From an uncultured Dialister sp. (GTDB lineage: Bacteria; Bacillota; Negativicutes; Veillonellales; Dialisteraceae): a stretch of DNA of 64,000 nucleotides. The stretch spans positions 62,001-126,000 of the forward strand of contig CAKPQG010000002.1 of the NCBI GenBank assembly GCA_934178345.1, read 5' to 3'. A program made the position numbers and the translations under genes. Below, in pieces: positions 16,252-24,991 of this stretch; the stretch's first letter is position 1, and each line of letters starts with the position of its first letter. The notes below the pieces were generated by a model. That model did not search any database, was not told where the DNA came from, and was given only the letters and a program-made list of their open reading frames with translations.

Positions 16252-17292
16252 TTGGCTTCGAAACTGAAACAGCTGTGGTGGCTCATGCTCATTTTCGCCA
16301 TCTGCAATATCGCGATGGCTATTCTCCTTTATAATGACAGACCGGTACCCGTGGATGAAAATCCGCCGGTCCCGATCGCCAGAAAGGAGGTCTATAGCAT
16401 CGGTATCCTGCAGTCGGACGATCTGCCCGAGCAGGATAAGATGCTCCAAGGCGTCATGGCTTCTCTTGAAGCCGGCGGCTATCGGGATGGAAAGAATATG
16501 AAGCTCGAGATTGTCAAAGCAGCTGGCAGCGACCGCAAAGTGAAGAGCGCGGTGAATCAGTTCGTCCGCAGCAAGAAGGATCTCATCATTGCCATCGGCA
16601 CGCCGTCAGCCAAAGCAGCCGCAAAAGTGACGAAGAGCATCCCGGTCGTCGGTGTCGGCGTTCTTTATTTCCAGAAGGCCAAAGACTTCGAAGAGCATGA
16701 AAACTTCACCGGCATCAGCGACTATCCGCAGGTCGTGAATCAGGTACGCATGGCGTCCCGCTTCATGAAGCTCGATCCGTTGGGCGTCATTTACAATCCC
16801 AAGGATGAGGGGGCTCTAAAGCAGGTCAAGATGCTTCGCGCCGTCGCAGAACAGAAGCAGCTGAAGCTGGTGGAAATCAAGTATAACGACAGCGAAAAAG
16901 CAGGGCCGCAGTTTGAAAAACTCATCTCGCAGGTCAAGTGCGTCTATATGCCGGAAGATCCGATGGTTCTTGCACACTTTGATGAAATGGTGAAGATCGC
17001 CACAGACGCATGGGTGCCGATCATTGGCGAGCAGAAGGAAATGGTTTCCCGCGGAGCAGTCCTCTCCGTGTCTCCGTCCTATTACCGCATGGGATTCTCC
17101 GGCGGGCGTATGGCCTGCTGGCTTCTTGCGGGAGAAAAGATTCCGAAGGATATCCTCATCACCAAGCAGCATGATCCGGATCTCGTCATCAATATGAGAC
17201 AGGTGAATGCACTCAATATTCCACTTCCCGGTGACATCTGGCAGCGTGGCAGAAAGCTCTATCTCTACGACGGGCAGCCGGCGAGACCATAA
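16252..17292 (+). CDS. membrane-anchored second binding protein (COG2984-like)
   Basis: This is a paralogue of the preceding binding protein in fold: YSIGILQSDDLPEQDKMLQG, LIIAIGTPSAKAAAKVTKSI, PLGVIYNPKDEGALKQ, and KCVYMPEDPMVL occur in the same order. Instead of a lipobox it has an uncleaved-looking N-terminal membrane segment (LWWLMLIFAICNIAMAILL), so it is likely tethered to the inner membrane. I prefer TTG 16252, with AAAGGA nine bases upstream; an alternative TTG at 16225 adds nine residues but sits in the hairpin tail. Two binding proteins with one permease and ATPase is unusual. Confidence 0.75.
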   Translation: MASKLKQLWWLMLIFAICNIAMAILLYNDRPVPVDENPPVPIARKEVYSIGILQSDDLPEQDKMLQGVMASLEAGGYRDGKNMKLEIVKAAGSDRKVKSAVNQFVRSKKDLIIAIGTPSAKAAAKVTKSIPVVGVGVLYFQKAKDFEEHENFTGISDYPQVVNQVRMASRFMKLDPLGVIYNPKDEGALKQVKMLRAVAEQKQLKLVEIKYNDSEKAGPQFEKLISQVKCVYMPEDPMVLAHFDEMVKIATDAWVPIIGEQKEMVSRGAVLSVSPSYYRMGFSGGRMACWLLAGEKIPKDILITKQHDPDLVINMRQVNALNIPLPGDIWQRGRKLYLYDGQPARP

Positions 17293-17425
17293 AAAATTGG
17301 GAGTTAAGAATGAAGGTGGCGGCTTCCCCGCGTATATATGAGGCGATGCCCGAAGGTGGCATAAGTCACCAGTCACCCCAGTCACTTTTAATCGTAGCAT
17401 AGCAGAAAAGGAGCATTGAATTTAC

Positions 17426-18301
17426 ATGGCAGATTTAGCATTTTCCACCGTTGCCCAGGGGCTCATGTGGTCCATCCTGGCTATCGGCGTATTTCTTTCC
17501 TTCCGCGTACTGGATGTACCGGATATGACCTGCGAAGGCAGCTTCCCTCTGGGCGGTGCCATTGCAGCGTCCATGATCGCAGCGGGCGCTTCGCCATGGC
17601 TTGCTATCGCAGCCGGTGCTTTCGGCGGTCTTCTGGCCGGTATCGTGACCGGCATTCTTTACACGAAGCTCAAGATCCCGGCCATTCTCGCGGGGATCTT
17701 GACCATGATCGCGCTCTACTCGGTGAACCTGCATGTCATGGGTAAAGCGAATATTTCTCTGCTTCGTGTGGACACCATTTTCTCGACCACGGCAAGCCTT
17801 CTGCACGTCAGCAACTCTGTCGCGGCCTTCCTCGTGCCGGCAGTGCTGCTTTTCCTCTGTAGCGCTTTCATTTACTGGTTCTTCGGTACGGAGCTTGGCA
17901 TGTGCATCCGCGCGACCGGGTATAATACACAGATGGTTCGCGCGCAGGGTGTGAATACTGATACCATGATCATCATCGGCCTCTTCATTTCCAATGCCCT
18001 CATCGGCCTCTGCGGTGCCGTCGTTGCACAGAACAACGGCTTTGCTGACGTAGGCATGGGCATCGGCACCATCATCATCGGTCTCGCATCCGTCATCATC
18101 GGGGAAGTCATTCTCGGCGTAGACAGTTTCTCTGCTTCGCTTGCTGCCGTCATCTTGGGCTCCGTCATTTACCGCGTGGTCATCGCTGTCGTCCTCTACA
18201 TGGGCATGCCGCCGAATGACCTGAAGCTCTTTACTGCTATTATTGTTGTCCTTGCACTGGCTGCGCCAATGATCAAAGGCAAAGTCAATGTCGGAAAGTG
18301 A
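17426..18301 (+). CDS. ABC importer permease (COG4120)
   Basis: This 291-residue inner-membrane permease of the branched-chain/ribose permease superfamily has about eight to nine hydrophobic segments. Family marks: the N-terminal LDVPDMTCEGSFPLGGA (about 31-47), GILYTKLKIPAILAGILTMI near 76-95, CIRATGYNTQMVRAQGVN near 160-177, and the coupling-loop-like GLCGAVVAQNNGFADVGMG near 195-213. AGGAGC lies about 12 bases before ATG. It overlaps or abuts the ATPase gene at its end, consistent with one operon. Confidence 0.88.
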   Translation: MADLAFSTVAQGLMWSILAIGVFLSFRVLDVPDMTCEGSFPLGGAIAASMIAAGASPWLAIAAGAFGGLLAGIVTGILYTKLKIPAILAGILTMIALYSVNLHVMGKANISLLRVDTIFSTTASLLHVSNSVAAFLVPAVLLFLCSAFIYWFFGTELGMCIRATGYNTQMVRAQGVNTDTMIIIGLFISNALIGLCGAVVAQNNGFADVGMGIGTIIIGLASVIIGEVILGVDSFSASLAAVILGSVIYRVVIAVVLYMGMPPNDLKLFTAIIVVLALAAPMIKGKVNVGK

Positions 18302-18311
18302 GGCTGATCCC

Positions 18312-19100
18312 ATGTTAAAAGTTACTAACATCAGCAAAACCTTCTTCAAGGGCACCAGCAATGAAAAGAAAGCATTAAACGGTCTGTCGCTCACTCTGAA
18401 TGACGGTGATTTCTGTACCGTCATCGGCGGCAACGGCGCGGGCAAGAGTACGCTTCTCAATGCCATCGCCGGCGCGTACATTCCCGATGCAGGGACGATC
18501 GAGATCAATGGCACGGACGTCACCCGCGTCAGCGAATACAAAAGAGCGAAATATATCGGCCGCGTTTTTCAGGATCCGCTGAAAGGCACGGCGGCCGGCA
18601 TGCAGGTCGAAGAGAATCTCCTGCTCGCTTCCCGCAGAGGAGAGAGCCGCCGCCTGAAATGGGCTTTTTCCGCAGGAGATCATGAGAAATACAGAGACAT
18701 GGTGGCCCGTCTGGATCTCGGTCTGGAGGATCGCCTCGGCACCCGCATCGGACTTCTTTCCGGCGGCCAGCGCCAGGCGCTCACGTTGCTTATGGCGACC
18801 ATGAAAAAGCCGGATATCCTTCTTCTCGATGAACCGACAGCGGCCCTTGACCCGAAGACAGCATCCAAGGTGCTGAAGATCACCGATGAGATCGTCACTG
18901 AACAGCATCTGACGACACTCATGATCACGCACAACATGAGAGACGCGCTGAAATACGGCAATCGTCTCATCATGATGAACAGCGGCCGCATCATCGCGGA
19001 CTACACACCGGAAGAAAAGAAAAACCTCACCATCGAAGATCTGCTGAAGAAATTCGAAGAAACCAGCGGTACGGTCAGTGACCGCGTCGCTTTGGGATAA
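18312..19100 (+). CDS. ABC importer ATP-binding protein (COG1101)
   Basis: This is the nucleotide-binding subunit of about 262 residues. Walker A is GGNGAGKST (about 39-47), Q-loop in VFQDPLKGTAAGM, signature LLSGGQRQALTL, Walker B ILLLDEPTAALDPKT, and H-loop LMITHNMRDAL. It energises the permease encoded just upstream. GTGAGG across the permease stop lies eight bases before ATG 18312, which I prefer over ATG 18288, a start that would add eight non-family residues. A terminator follows. Confidence 0.92.
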   Translation: MLKVTNISKTFFKGTSNEKKALNGLSLTLNDGDFCTVIGGNGAGKSTLLNAIAGAYIPDAGTIEINGTDVTRVSEYKRAKYIGRVFQDPLKGTAAGMQVEENLLLASRRGESRRLKWAFSAGDHEKYRDMVARLDLGLEDRLGTRIGLLSGGQRQALTLLMATMKKPDILLLDEPTAALDPKTASKVLKITDEIVTEQHLTTLMITHNMRDALKYGNRLIMMNSGRIIADYTPEEKKNLTIEDLLKKFEETSGTVSDRVALG

Positions 19101-19115
19101 TCTGCATTTCTGTAG

Positions 19116-19148
19116 AAAGCCCCTTTGCCATTTGGCAAGGGGCTTTTA
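19116..19148 (+). terminator. intrinsic terminator after the ABC operon
   Basis: AAAGCCCCTTTGCCA-TTT-GGCAAGGGGCTTTT, a strong stem 16 bases after the ATPase stop. Confidence 0.9.
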
Positions 19149-19326
19149 TGATGGGGAAGGGATATAAAACGCCGGACGTCTTGAATGAGAAAGCGGGGGA
19201 GCGATTGGGGATTAGACTGGAAACGCATAGAGAGATGCATCACGTAGCTGTATGGGGACCATAGTGAGTCAAAGTGAAACGCATGCCATCGTAAATGAAA
19301 ACCATTTACATATGGATTCATCTGAT

Positions 19327-19380
19327 TTAGGGAAACTCTGAGTAAAATCAGATTCTGCGATCGAATCAGCGTTTTCTTAG
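19327..19380. mobile_element. internally deleted fold-back element remnant
   Basis: TTAGGGAAACTCTGAGTAAA...CTGCGATCGAATCAGCGTTTTC, about 54 bp. Both termini of the ~165-bp family are present but the centre is missing. Confidence 0.55.
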
Positions 19381-19429
19381 GTAAACAAGGGAAAGGTTAT
19401 TTCACATGAGTATTTTAATCGCTACGTAG

Positions 19430-19725
19430 AAGGGTGCCTCTTCGAGGCACATCTATCCTGCGCCTTTGGCGCGCCCCTTCTTCAAGGGGCTGCTCAGCTG
19501 GGGAGATTATCTTTAAACGCAAGCCCTTACAGCTCACGCTACTTTCGGGCATCGCCACCATCTATACTCCGCGGCGCTTCCATATTTTTATGCGCCGCAC
19601 CACCCCCGTTGAACCCTCTGAACCTGTTGAACCCGCCGAACCTATTTCGTACGTAATCAAGGGGCGAGCCGCCCCAGGGGTTAACACTGAACCTTGAACC
19701 TTGAACCCTGAACCCTGAACCTGTA
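19430..19725. repeat. mixed repeats: GC hairpins, nonamer GAACC array, CCTGAAC heptamers
   Basis: Hairpins around GCCTCTTCGAGGC and GCGCCTTTGGCGC, then GCGGCGCTTCCATATTTTTA with TGCGCCGC, a nine-base-period array (GTTGAACCC TCTGAACCT GTTGAACCC-like, 19606-19645) and seven-base GAACCCT units (19688-19722). No gene lies between the ABC operon and rpsO. Confidence 0.7.
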
Positions 19726-19732
19726 ATTCCTC

Positions 19733-19761
19733 TTGCGCTTTCCTTGATTTCCATGTATAAT
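19733..19761 (+). promoter_or_regulatory. promoter of rpsO
   Basis: TTGCGC, 17 bases, TATAAT, with about 90 bases of leader before rpsO containing a small hairpin around CTCCGGCGGCGAC. Confidence 0.7.
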
Positions 19762-19848
19762 AGTTAACGTTGTGAATACTGTATCCCAGTGGCACGTATC
19801 TCCGGCGGCGACTTAGATACAGCTCATGTATTATTTTAGGAGGCTATT

Positions 19849-20118
19849 ATGCTTACAACCGAACTGAAGAAAGAAATCATCGAACAGTATGCCACCCATG
19901 AAGGTGACACCGGATCTCCGGAAGTTCAGATCGCTATCCTCACCAAGAGAATCGTTCTGCTCACCGAACATCTGAAATCCCACAAAAAGGATCATCATTC
20001 CCGTCGCGGACTGCTGAAAATGGTCGGCCAGAGAAGAAACATGCTCGACTACCTGCGTCGCAGCGATATCGAACGTTACAGAGCTCTCGGTGCAAAACTG
20101 GGCCTGCGTCTGAAATAA
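19849..20118 (+). CDS. rpsO: 30S ribosomal protein S15
   Basis: S15 is an 89-residue primary binder of 16S rRNA in the central domain of the small subunit. The family sequence is intact: [15 protein letters not shown] near 22-36 (here as DTGSPEVQ), the [16 protein letters not shown] core near 42-57 that contacts rRNA, and [20 protein letters not shown] at the end. RBS AGGAGG lies upstream. It has its own promoter and a terminator close after the stop. Confidence 0.98.
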   Translation: MLTTELKKEIIEQYATHEGDTGSPEVQIAILTKRIVLLTEHLKSHKKDHHSRRGLLKMVGQRRNMLDYLRRSDIERYRALGAKLGLRLK

Positions 20119-20160
20119 TTAAAAATTTTTCCACTTATATAGACATAGATAATTCACAGG

Positions 20161-20190
20161 AAAGCAGTGGCCGATGCCGCTGCTTTTTTG
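20161..20190 (+). terminator. intrinsic terminator after rpsO
   Basis: AGCAGTGGC-CGAT-GCCGCTGCT followed by TTTTTG, one G-U pair in the stem. Confidence 0.8.
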
Positions 20191-20197
20191 TTGTTTG

Positions 20198-20292
20198 GAA
20201 GCTAGTGACTAGTGACTAGTAATTGGTGACTGGTGACTAGTCATTTCTAATCCCTAATCCCTAATCCCTAATCCCTGGTCACCAGTCACTTC
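20198..20292. repeat. TGACTAG and TCCCTAA heptamer arrays
   Basis: CTAGTGACTAGTGACTAGTA, GGTGACTGGTGACTAG, CTAATCCCTAATCCCTAATC, then CACCAGTCACT. All have period seven. Confidence 0.85.
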
Positions 20293-20316
20293 CCTCTCAT
20301 GTTTATGCAAAAAACA

Positions 20317-20345
20317 TTGACCTTATTCATAAAATGCTATACAAT
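20317..20345 (+). promoter_or_regulatory. argR promoter with possible ARG boxes
   Basis: TTGACC, 17 bases, TACAAT. The spacer contains TTATTCATAAAATGC, resembling an arginine-repressor box, and TATGCATAAAAGTATG near 20410 is a second candidate. This suggests autoregulation by ArgR. Confidence 0.55.
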
Positions 20346-20451
20346 TTATAGCAAAGGATATTCCATATTTCCAAAGGATATGGCTTCGTTTATGCAGATA
20401 TTTCACTCTATGCATAAAAGTATGTTTATGAATTGCTTGAGGAGGACAGCT

Positions 20452-20907
20452 ATGAAAAGATATAGAATCATGAAAATCAAAGAGATCATTCAGTCGCAGA
20501 TCATCGAGACGCAGGAGGAGCTGGCAAATGCTCTTAGAAAGGAGGGAATCGTCGTGACACAGGCGACGGTATCCCGTGATATCAAAGACCTGATGCTTCT
20601 CAAGATTCCGTATGGTGATGGGCACTATCGTTACGCTCTCCCGAGTGAAAAGCCGAATGTGATGTCTAAGAGTCACACCGCGATCTTATTTCAGGAAGCA
20701 GTCATCAAGATCGACAGTGCGATGAATATGGTGGTGCTCCATACGCTGCCGGGCTCTGCATCCTCGGTCGCTTTTGCCATCGATCATTCCAGAACCGATG
20801 AAGTCATCGGGACATTAGCGGGGGACGATACGGTGCTTCTGATCCTGAAGACGCCGGATGATGTACCTGCTATGATCAAAAAGATTCAGGGTCTCTTGAA
20901 AAATTGA
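20452..20907 (+). CDS. argR: arginine repressor ArgR/AhrC
   Basis: ArgR is a hexameric DNA-binding protein that senses arginine and controls its synthesis and breakdown. The 151-residue protein has the N-terminal winged helix (IKEIIQSQIIETQEELANAL then VTQATVSRDIKDL as recognition helix) and the C-terminal oligomerisation domain (NMVVLHTLPGSASSVAFAID and the GTLAGDDTVLLI arginine-binding segment). ATG 20452 follows GAGGAGG and gives the normal length; an open frame extends 51 residues upstream but has no family similarity. It lies ten bases ahead of recN, the standard argR-recN arrangement of Firmicutes. Confidence 0.96.
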   Translation: MKRYRIMKIKEIIQSQIIETQEELANALRKEGIVVTQATVSRDIKDLMLLKIPYGDGHYRYALPSEKPNVMSKSHTAILFQEAVIKIDSAMNMVVLHTLPGSASSVAFAIDHSRTDEVIGTLAGDDTVLLILKTPDDVPAMIKKIQGLLKN

Positions 20908-20917
20908 CGAGGTTGCC

Positions 20918-22582
20918 ATGCTGCAGAGTTTACATATTGTGAATTTTGCCATCATCGAGGATACGGTGATCGATCTCACGAAAGGGGTCACGATCTTTAC
21001 GGGGGAGACAGGGGCCGGGAAGTCGATCCTGATCGATGCTCTGGCAGTCCTTACCGGACGTCGTGCGAAGACGGATCTCATCCGTACCGGCGCCGATTTC
21101 TTCAAAGTGGAAGGTATCTTCTATGTGGATGATGATATAGTCTCTGCTTTGCAGGCGCTCGGGATCGAGTGTGAAGGGCACGAGGTGATCCTGTCGCGCA
21201 AGCTGAATAAGTCGGGCCGCGGTCTCTGTACCATCAATGGGGATTTCTGTACCGTAAAGCAGCTCCAGAAGATCGGCAAGATGCTGGTGCGTCTGCATGA
21301 ACAGAATGACAATATGGAGCTCTTATCCATCCCGTTCTGTGAAAAGATGGTGGACTCGGGGACACCGGAGGTAGTAGCTGCCTACAAGGACTATCAGGAT
21401 TCGTACCGCGAGTGGAAAAAGCTGAAGGATGCCCTCGAGGACTATGAAAATGCGAAGCAGGAGCGGGAGCGGCGGCTAGACATTCTGGAGTGGGAGCTTT
21501 CACAGATCTCTTCGGCGCATCTTTTGCCGGATGAGGATGAGGAAATCGAAAAGAAGCTCTCTGTCCTGCAGAACCATGAGCGCATTTTCCGCTCGGTGCA
21601 TCAGGCGCTGGAGCTTTTGACGGCTGAAAACGGTCCGCAGGATGCCATCGGGGATGCGATCCGCGAGGTGTCCTCGGTCTCCAAGTATGATGAAGCACTG
21701 GAAGCCTTCGCCGAGTCATTAAACAGTGCCTCGTATGCGCTGGAAGATGCGATCAATGGACTTGACTCGTACATTTCAGATACCGATTTCTCTGAGGAAG
21801 AGCTGAATGAGCTGCAGAGCCGCGATGAAGTGATTTCTGAAATGAAACGCAAGTATGGCCCGATGCTTTCGGATGTGCTCGCCTATGAAGCAAAGGCGAA
21901 AAAGGAATATGAGGCGCTGAAGGAAGTCATCTATGACAATGAAGCCCTTCAAAAAAATTATGCATCACTGACCGGTCTTTTGATGAAGAAGTCGGAGGTG
22001 CTGAATCGGTATCGCATGATTTCCTCGAAGAGCATCCTCACGGGCGTCGTCACGACGCTGAAGGATATGGGCATGGAGAATGCACGGATGGAGCTGCACC
22101 TCGTCGCGCAGAAAAGTCCGATGCCCAATGGTGCCTGGGAAATGGAATTTTATTTCTCAGCGAACCCGGGTGAGCCGCTCCGCAGCATGCGGGATACGGC
22201 ATCCGGCGGGGAGATCTCCCGTATCGCGCTCGCCATCGAGATGGTGATCTCTCACCTGCTCTCCCAGCAGACGCTGATCTTTGATGAGATCGATGTCGGC
22301 ATCAGCGGGAAAGTGGGGCTTAAGGTCGCGAGAAAAATCGCCTGCCTGTCTAAGCGGATCCAGGTACTCTGCATTACGCACCTTCCGCAGACGGCCTGTG
22401 CGGCTGACCGCCACTACCAGATCGTGAAAACGATCGCGAATGGCCGTACATCGACAAAGGCTGTACTTCTTAATGAGACGCAGCATTTGGACAATATCGC
22501 ACAGATGATCTCCGGGACGGAAGACTCGAAGAGCGCACTGACATCCGCCAAGGAAATGCGACGGCTGGTGAAGGGAAGCTAG
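20918..22582 (+). CDS. recN: DNA repair protein RecN
   Basis: RecN is an SMC-like ATPase that acts in double-strand-break repair. This 554-residue protein has Walker A GETGAGKS at residues 29-36, two long coiled-coil arms (about 150-380), the ABC signature TASGGEISRIALAIEM near 427-442, and Walker B LIFDEIDVGISG near 450-461. The final part VLCITHLPQTACAADRHYQI is typical. Co-transcribed with argR, it lacks a separate promoter in the ten-base gap. After the stop comes a fold-back element and then a terminator. Confidence 0.97.
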   Translation: MLQSLHIVNFAIIEDTVIDLTKGVTIFTGETGAGKSILIDALAVLTGRRAKTDLIRTGADFFKVEGIFYVDDDIVSALQALGIECEGHEVILSRKLNKSGRGLCTINGDFCTVKQLQKIGKMLVRLHEQNDNMELLSIPFCEKMVDSGTPEVVAAYKDYQDSYREWKKLKDALEDYENAKQERERRLDILEWELSQISSAHLLPDEDEEIEKKLSVLQNHERIFRSVHQALELLTAENGPQDAIGDAIREVSSVSKYDEALEAFAESLNSASYALEDAINGLDSYISDTDFSEEELNELQSRDEVISEMKRKYGPMLSDVLAYEAKAKKEYEALKEVIYDNEALQKNYASLTGLLMKKSEVLNRYRMISSKSILTGVVTTLKDMGMENARMELHLVAQKSPMPNGAWEMEFYFSANPGEPLRSMRDTASGGEISRIALAIEMVISHLLSQQTLIFDEIDVGISGKVGLKVARKIACLSKRIQVLCITHLPQTACAADRHYQIVKTIANGRTSTKAVLLNETQHLDNIAQMISGTEDSKSALTSAKEMRRLVKGS

Positions 22583-22740
22583 GGAAATGGAGGAAACCGG
22601 TTCGATGGGAGCTATGGATTCGTGGGATGACAGCGTCCCTTTTCTGCTGGCCTCACAGGGATGGGTTTACCCGCAAGAGAGAAAGATTCCTCCACTTTGG
22701 TCGGAATGACGCTGCGGGGGCATGCTCTGAAAAGACGGCT

Positions 22741-22907
22741 CTAGGGAAACGCTGATTCAATCGCAGAGTTAGCTTCTACAAGAATTTTTATACATAGCTT
22801 CGTCATAGCCTTCCTTAAATAGCTTGCTATTCGCGTCAGGTTATTCCTCGCTATGCATAAAAATTCAAGAGTAAAATCTGACAACGATTTAATCAGTGCT
22901 TCCCTAG
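22741..22907 (-). mobile_element. fold-back (MITE-like) element, full length
   Basis: CTAGGGAAACGCTGATTCAA to TTTAATCAGTGCTTCCCTAG, ~167 bp, in inverse orientation to the 14.1 and 14.5 kb copies. It sits between the recN stop and the terminator shared with the convergent gene. Confidence 0.8.
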
Positions 22908-22928
22908 CGTAAGAATTTTTTCAAAATC

Positions 22929-22962
22929 AAAAAGCAGGAACGAATTTTGTCCCTGCTTTTCT
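22929..22962. terminator. bidirectional terminator between recN and the DUF4127 gene
   Basis: AAAAGCAGGAACGAATTTTGT with CCCTGCTTTTC: a stem flanked by A and T runs at the meeting point of two convergent genes. Confidence 0.75.
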
Positions 22963-24728
22963 TATTTATAAATGATGATGGTGGATACGTCATGGTTCTC
23001 TGTCTCGTCGGAAGATGTTTCCGGCGCTGGCTGATCCGGTACGATTGCAGTGGCTGTTTTGCCGGCGGCTTTCTTTTTCGCGGCCTCTTCGGCTGCTTTT
23101 TTCTTCGCGGCTTCTTCGGCGGCCTTCTTTGCCGCTTCTTCCGCGCGGCGCTGTTTCTCTGCAGCGGTCAGGTAGACGGTGTATTTCGGTGTGGGCGAGA
23201 CCAGGGCATTGATTTCAAAGAGACGTCCCCATGGGAAATCAGCGGAGATCGTCGCCGGGTCAAGTCCCATTTTCCTTTTGGCAAAGTCCTGCACCTCGGC
23301 GATCATTTCCTCTTTCATGGCGGGGGTGGGGATGTAGTTCGTCCCTTCGAGCTCCGTCAGGCGGTTGATGTTCTTCCTGACGTTTGCCTGATATGCCCAG
23401 TTGTCGATGTATTGCTCGGTCAGCATGTCGCGGTGATCTGTCTCGCTCATGTCCGGCGCGAGGATGGCCTGCGCGATGGCATAGCCGATCGTGTTGGAGG
23501 CCGTGTTCCAGCCATTGTAGGCGGTGACCTTGTAGAGAAGATCATTCTGCTTCATGAGGCTCATGAGCGTATTGTCCGAGCCGTTGGCAAAGTAGACGTC
23601 CACCATGGAGACGGGAATGCCCTTATCGATGACGGCTTTGACCTGATTGATGAATTCCGTGGTGGAAGGCTTCATCATGCCGTAATTGGAAAACTGGCCG
23701 GACTCACCCGTAGAGGAGAGCGGTGTATTCACAGCGAGTACGATGTCGGGACGGCCTTTGGGATTCATGACGCCGCCGACGGCCTCTACATGCTCGGCGA
23801 TGGTCTTTCCGATGGGCTGGCTTTCATAGCTGGGGACCGTATCCTCTGCGCGGCCTAAGGGATAGATGGAAGTGAAGCTCGGTGTGAGGTGATTCACATC
23901 ATTGTGATAGCGTGCGATGAGGAGCAGGGCGAGCTGGTCTGCGCCCGGGAAGGAGCCGTAGACCTTGGGGGACAGCTTCGCGCTTTCCTTTCCCAGATAC
24001 CGTGCTTCCATGGCAGACTGGGAGTTCTTACTGTTATCATCATGCCCTTCACAGAAATAGGCAAAGATACCGCTCTTGGTATCTTTGAGGAGCAGGCGGT
24101 TGATCGTATGGTTCTTTGTGCGGCGCTTGAACCAGTCCTGCAGATATTCGGACGGGATGGAGAGCTTCAGGGACAGCATTTCCGCCGCCTCATCCTTTGT
24201 GAGTGTGCCTGCATCCATCTTGTCCTGCAGGCCGGAGAGCACATAGAGGTCGTGGCCGTACTTGGCGTAGTAGTATGGCTCGACACCGCTGTTTGAAGCA
24301 TACGGCGTTCTCATGATGGTGCCGAAAGCATAGATCGGCACATTCGGATACATGCGGTGAAGCCGCTGGATACGGTTTTCCCGCGCCATCAGCGTATCGA
24401 GTGATTCATTGTGCTTTCTGGAGTCGACAAGACCGCCGTAGATGATGGTGTCCGTAGAAATCACTGCCGCATCAGCCTCGCGGATATGCTGCTCGACCCA
24501 GCGCCAGACCTGATCAGGACTGCCCTGATAATTTTTTCCGGAAAGATAGCCCTTCGGCGGTGTCAGCACCGTGTAGCCAGCCTTCTCTGCGGTGGACACG
24601 GTGTAGTCGAGAGAGACAGGACGGTCATCCTGCGGTACAAGCAGGATGGTGCGCGCATCGATCGAAGCCAGTCCGCCTGCGATCAGGAACGCCATAGCCA
24701 GCGCGCCGATTTTTTTATGATAGTGCAA
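22962..24728 (-). CDS. exported DUF4127-family protein
   Basis: The protein belongs, by recognition of its sequence pattern, to the DUF4127 family, whose biochemical role is unknown. After a signal peptide (AMAFLIAGGLASIDA) it reads TILLVPQDDRPVSLDYT, then ISTDTIIYGGLVDSRK near 90-105, and PDIVLAVNTPL, blocks characteristic of this family. The C-terminal ~60 residues contain a run of Lys/Ala/Glu (AEEAAKKKAAEEAAKKKAAG), likely a helical, TonB-like spacer, then an acidic tail. I prefer TTG 24728, with GGGGG seven bases upstream, because an ATG at 24782 places the extra residues in an intergenic hairpin repeat. The neighbours give no clue to function. Confidence 0.8.
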   Translation of the reverse strand: MHYHKKIGALAMAFLIAGGLASIDARTILLVPQDDRPVSLDYTVSTAEKAGYTVLTPPKGYLSGKNYQGSPDQVWRWVEQHIREADAAVISTDTIIYGGLVDSRKHNESLDTLMARENRIQRLHRMYPNVPIYAFGTIMRTPYASNSGVEPYYYAKYGHDLYVLSGLQDKMDAGTLTKDEAAEMLSLKLSIPSEYLQDWFKRRTKNHTINRLLLKDTKSGIFAYFCEGHDDNSKNSQSAMEARYLGKESAKLSPKVYGSFPGADQLALLLIARYHNDVNHLTPSFTSIYPLGRAEDTVPSYESQPIGKTIAEHVEAVGGVMNPKGRPDIVLAVNTPLSSTGESGQFSNYGMMKPSTTEFINQVKAVIDKGIPVSMVDVYFANGSDNTLMSLMKQNDLLYKVTAYNGWNTASNTIGYAIAQAILAPDMSETDHRDMLTEQYIDNWAYQANVRKNINRLTELEGTNYIPTPAMKEEMIAEVQDFAKRKMGLDPATISADFPWGRLFEINALVSPTPKYTVYLTAAEKQRRAEEAAKKAAEEAAKKKAAEEAAKKKAAGKTATAIVPDQPAPETSSDETENHDVSTIIIYK

Positions 24729-24850
24729 TGGAAAGCCCCCGTTTGAAAATGAGAAATGAAAAATAGAGAAGCGGCGCGTCAAAGCATGAAAGCGCCGCGT
24801 GACAGATCATTCCACGCGGTAGAAGAAATGCTACTGCGTGACATATTTAT

Positions 24851-24868
24851 ATGGTATTATTATACCAT
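24851..24868. promoter_or_regulatory. inverted repeat, possible operator
   Basis: ATGGTAT-TATT-ATACCAT, a perfect 7-bp inverted repeat in the divergent gap between the DUF4127 gene and the next gene. No -35/-10 pair is clear enough to assign. Confidence 0.4.
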
Positions 24869-24991
24869 GAATGACGAAGGTACGCCGAGAAATGAATGAT
24901 GGCGGTGGTCTGTATTTGATACGCTGTATCATCGTTTTTCATTCTGCGAGGAAAGTAAAAATGAAGGTCAATCAAGGAGAGGAGAACCATC

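Noticed and set aside
16199..16270. Short peptide gene starting in the loop of the hairpin at 16186
   Set aside because: Only about 22 codons, starting inside a terminator-like stem loop, with no conservation evidence.
20299..20451. 51-residue N-terminal extension of ArgR
   Set aside because: It covers the promoter and candidate operator region. A strong RBS precedes ATG 20452, and the shorter form has the family length.
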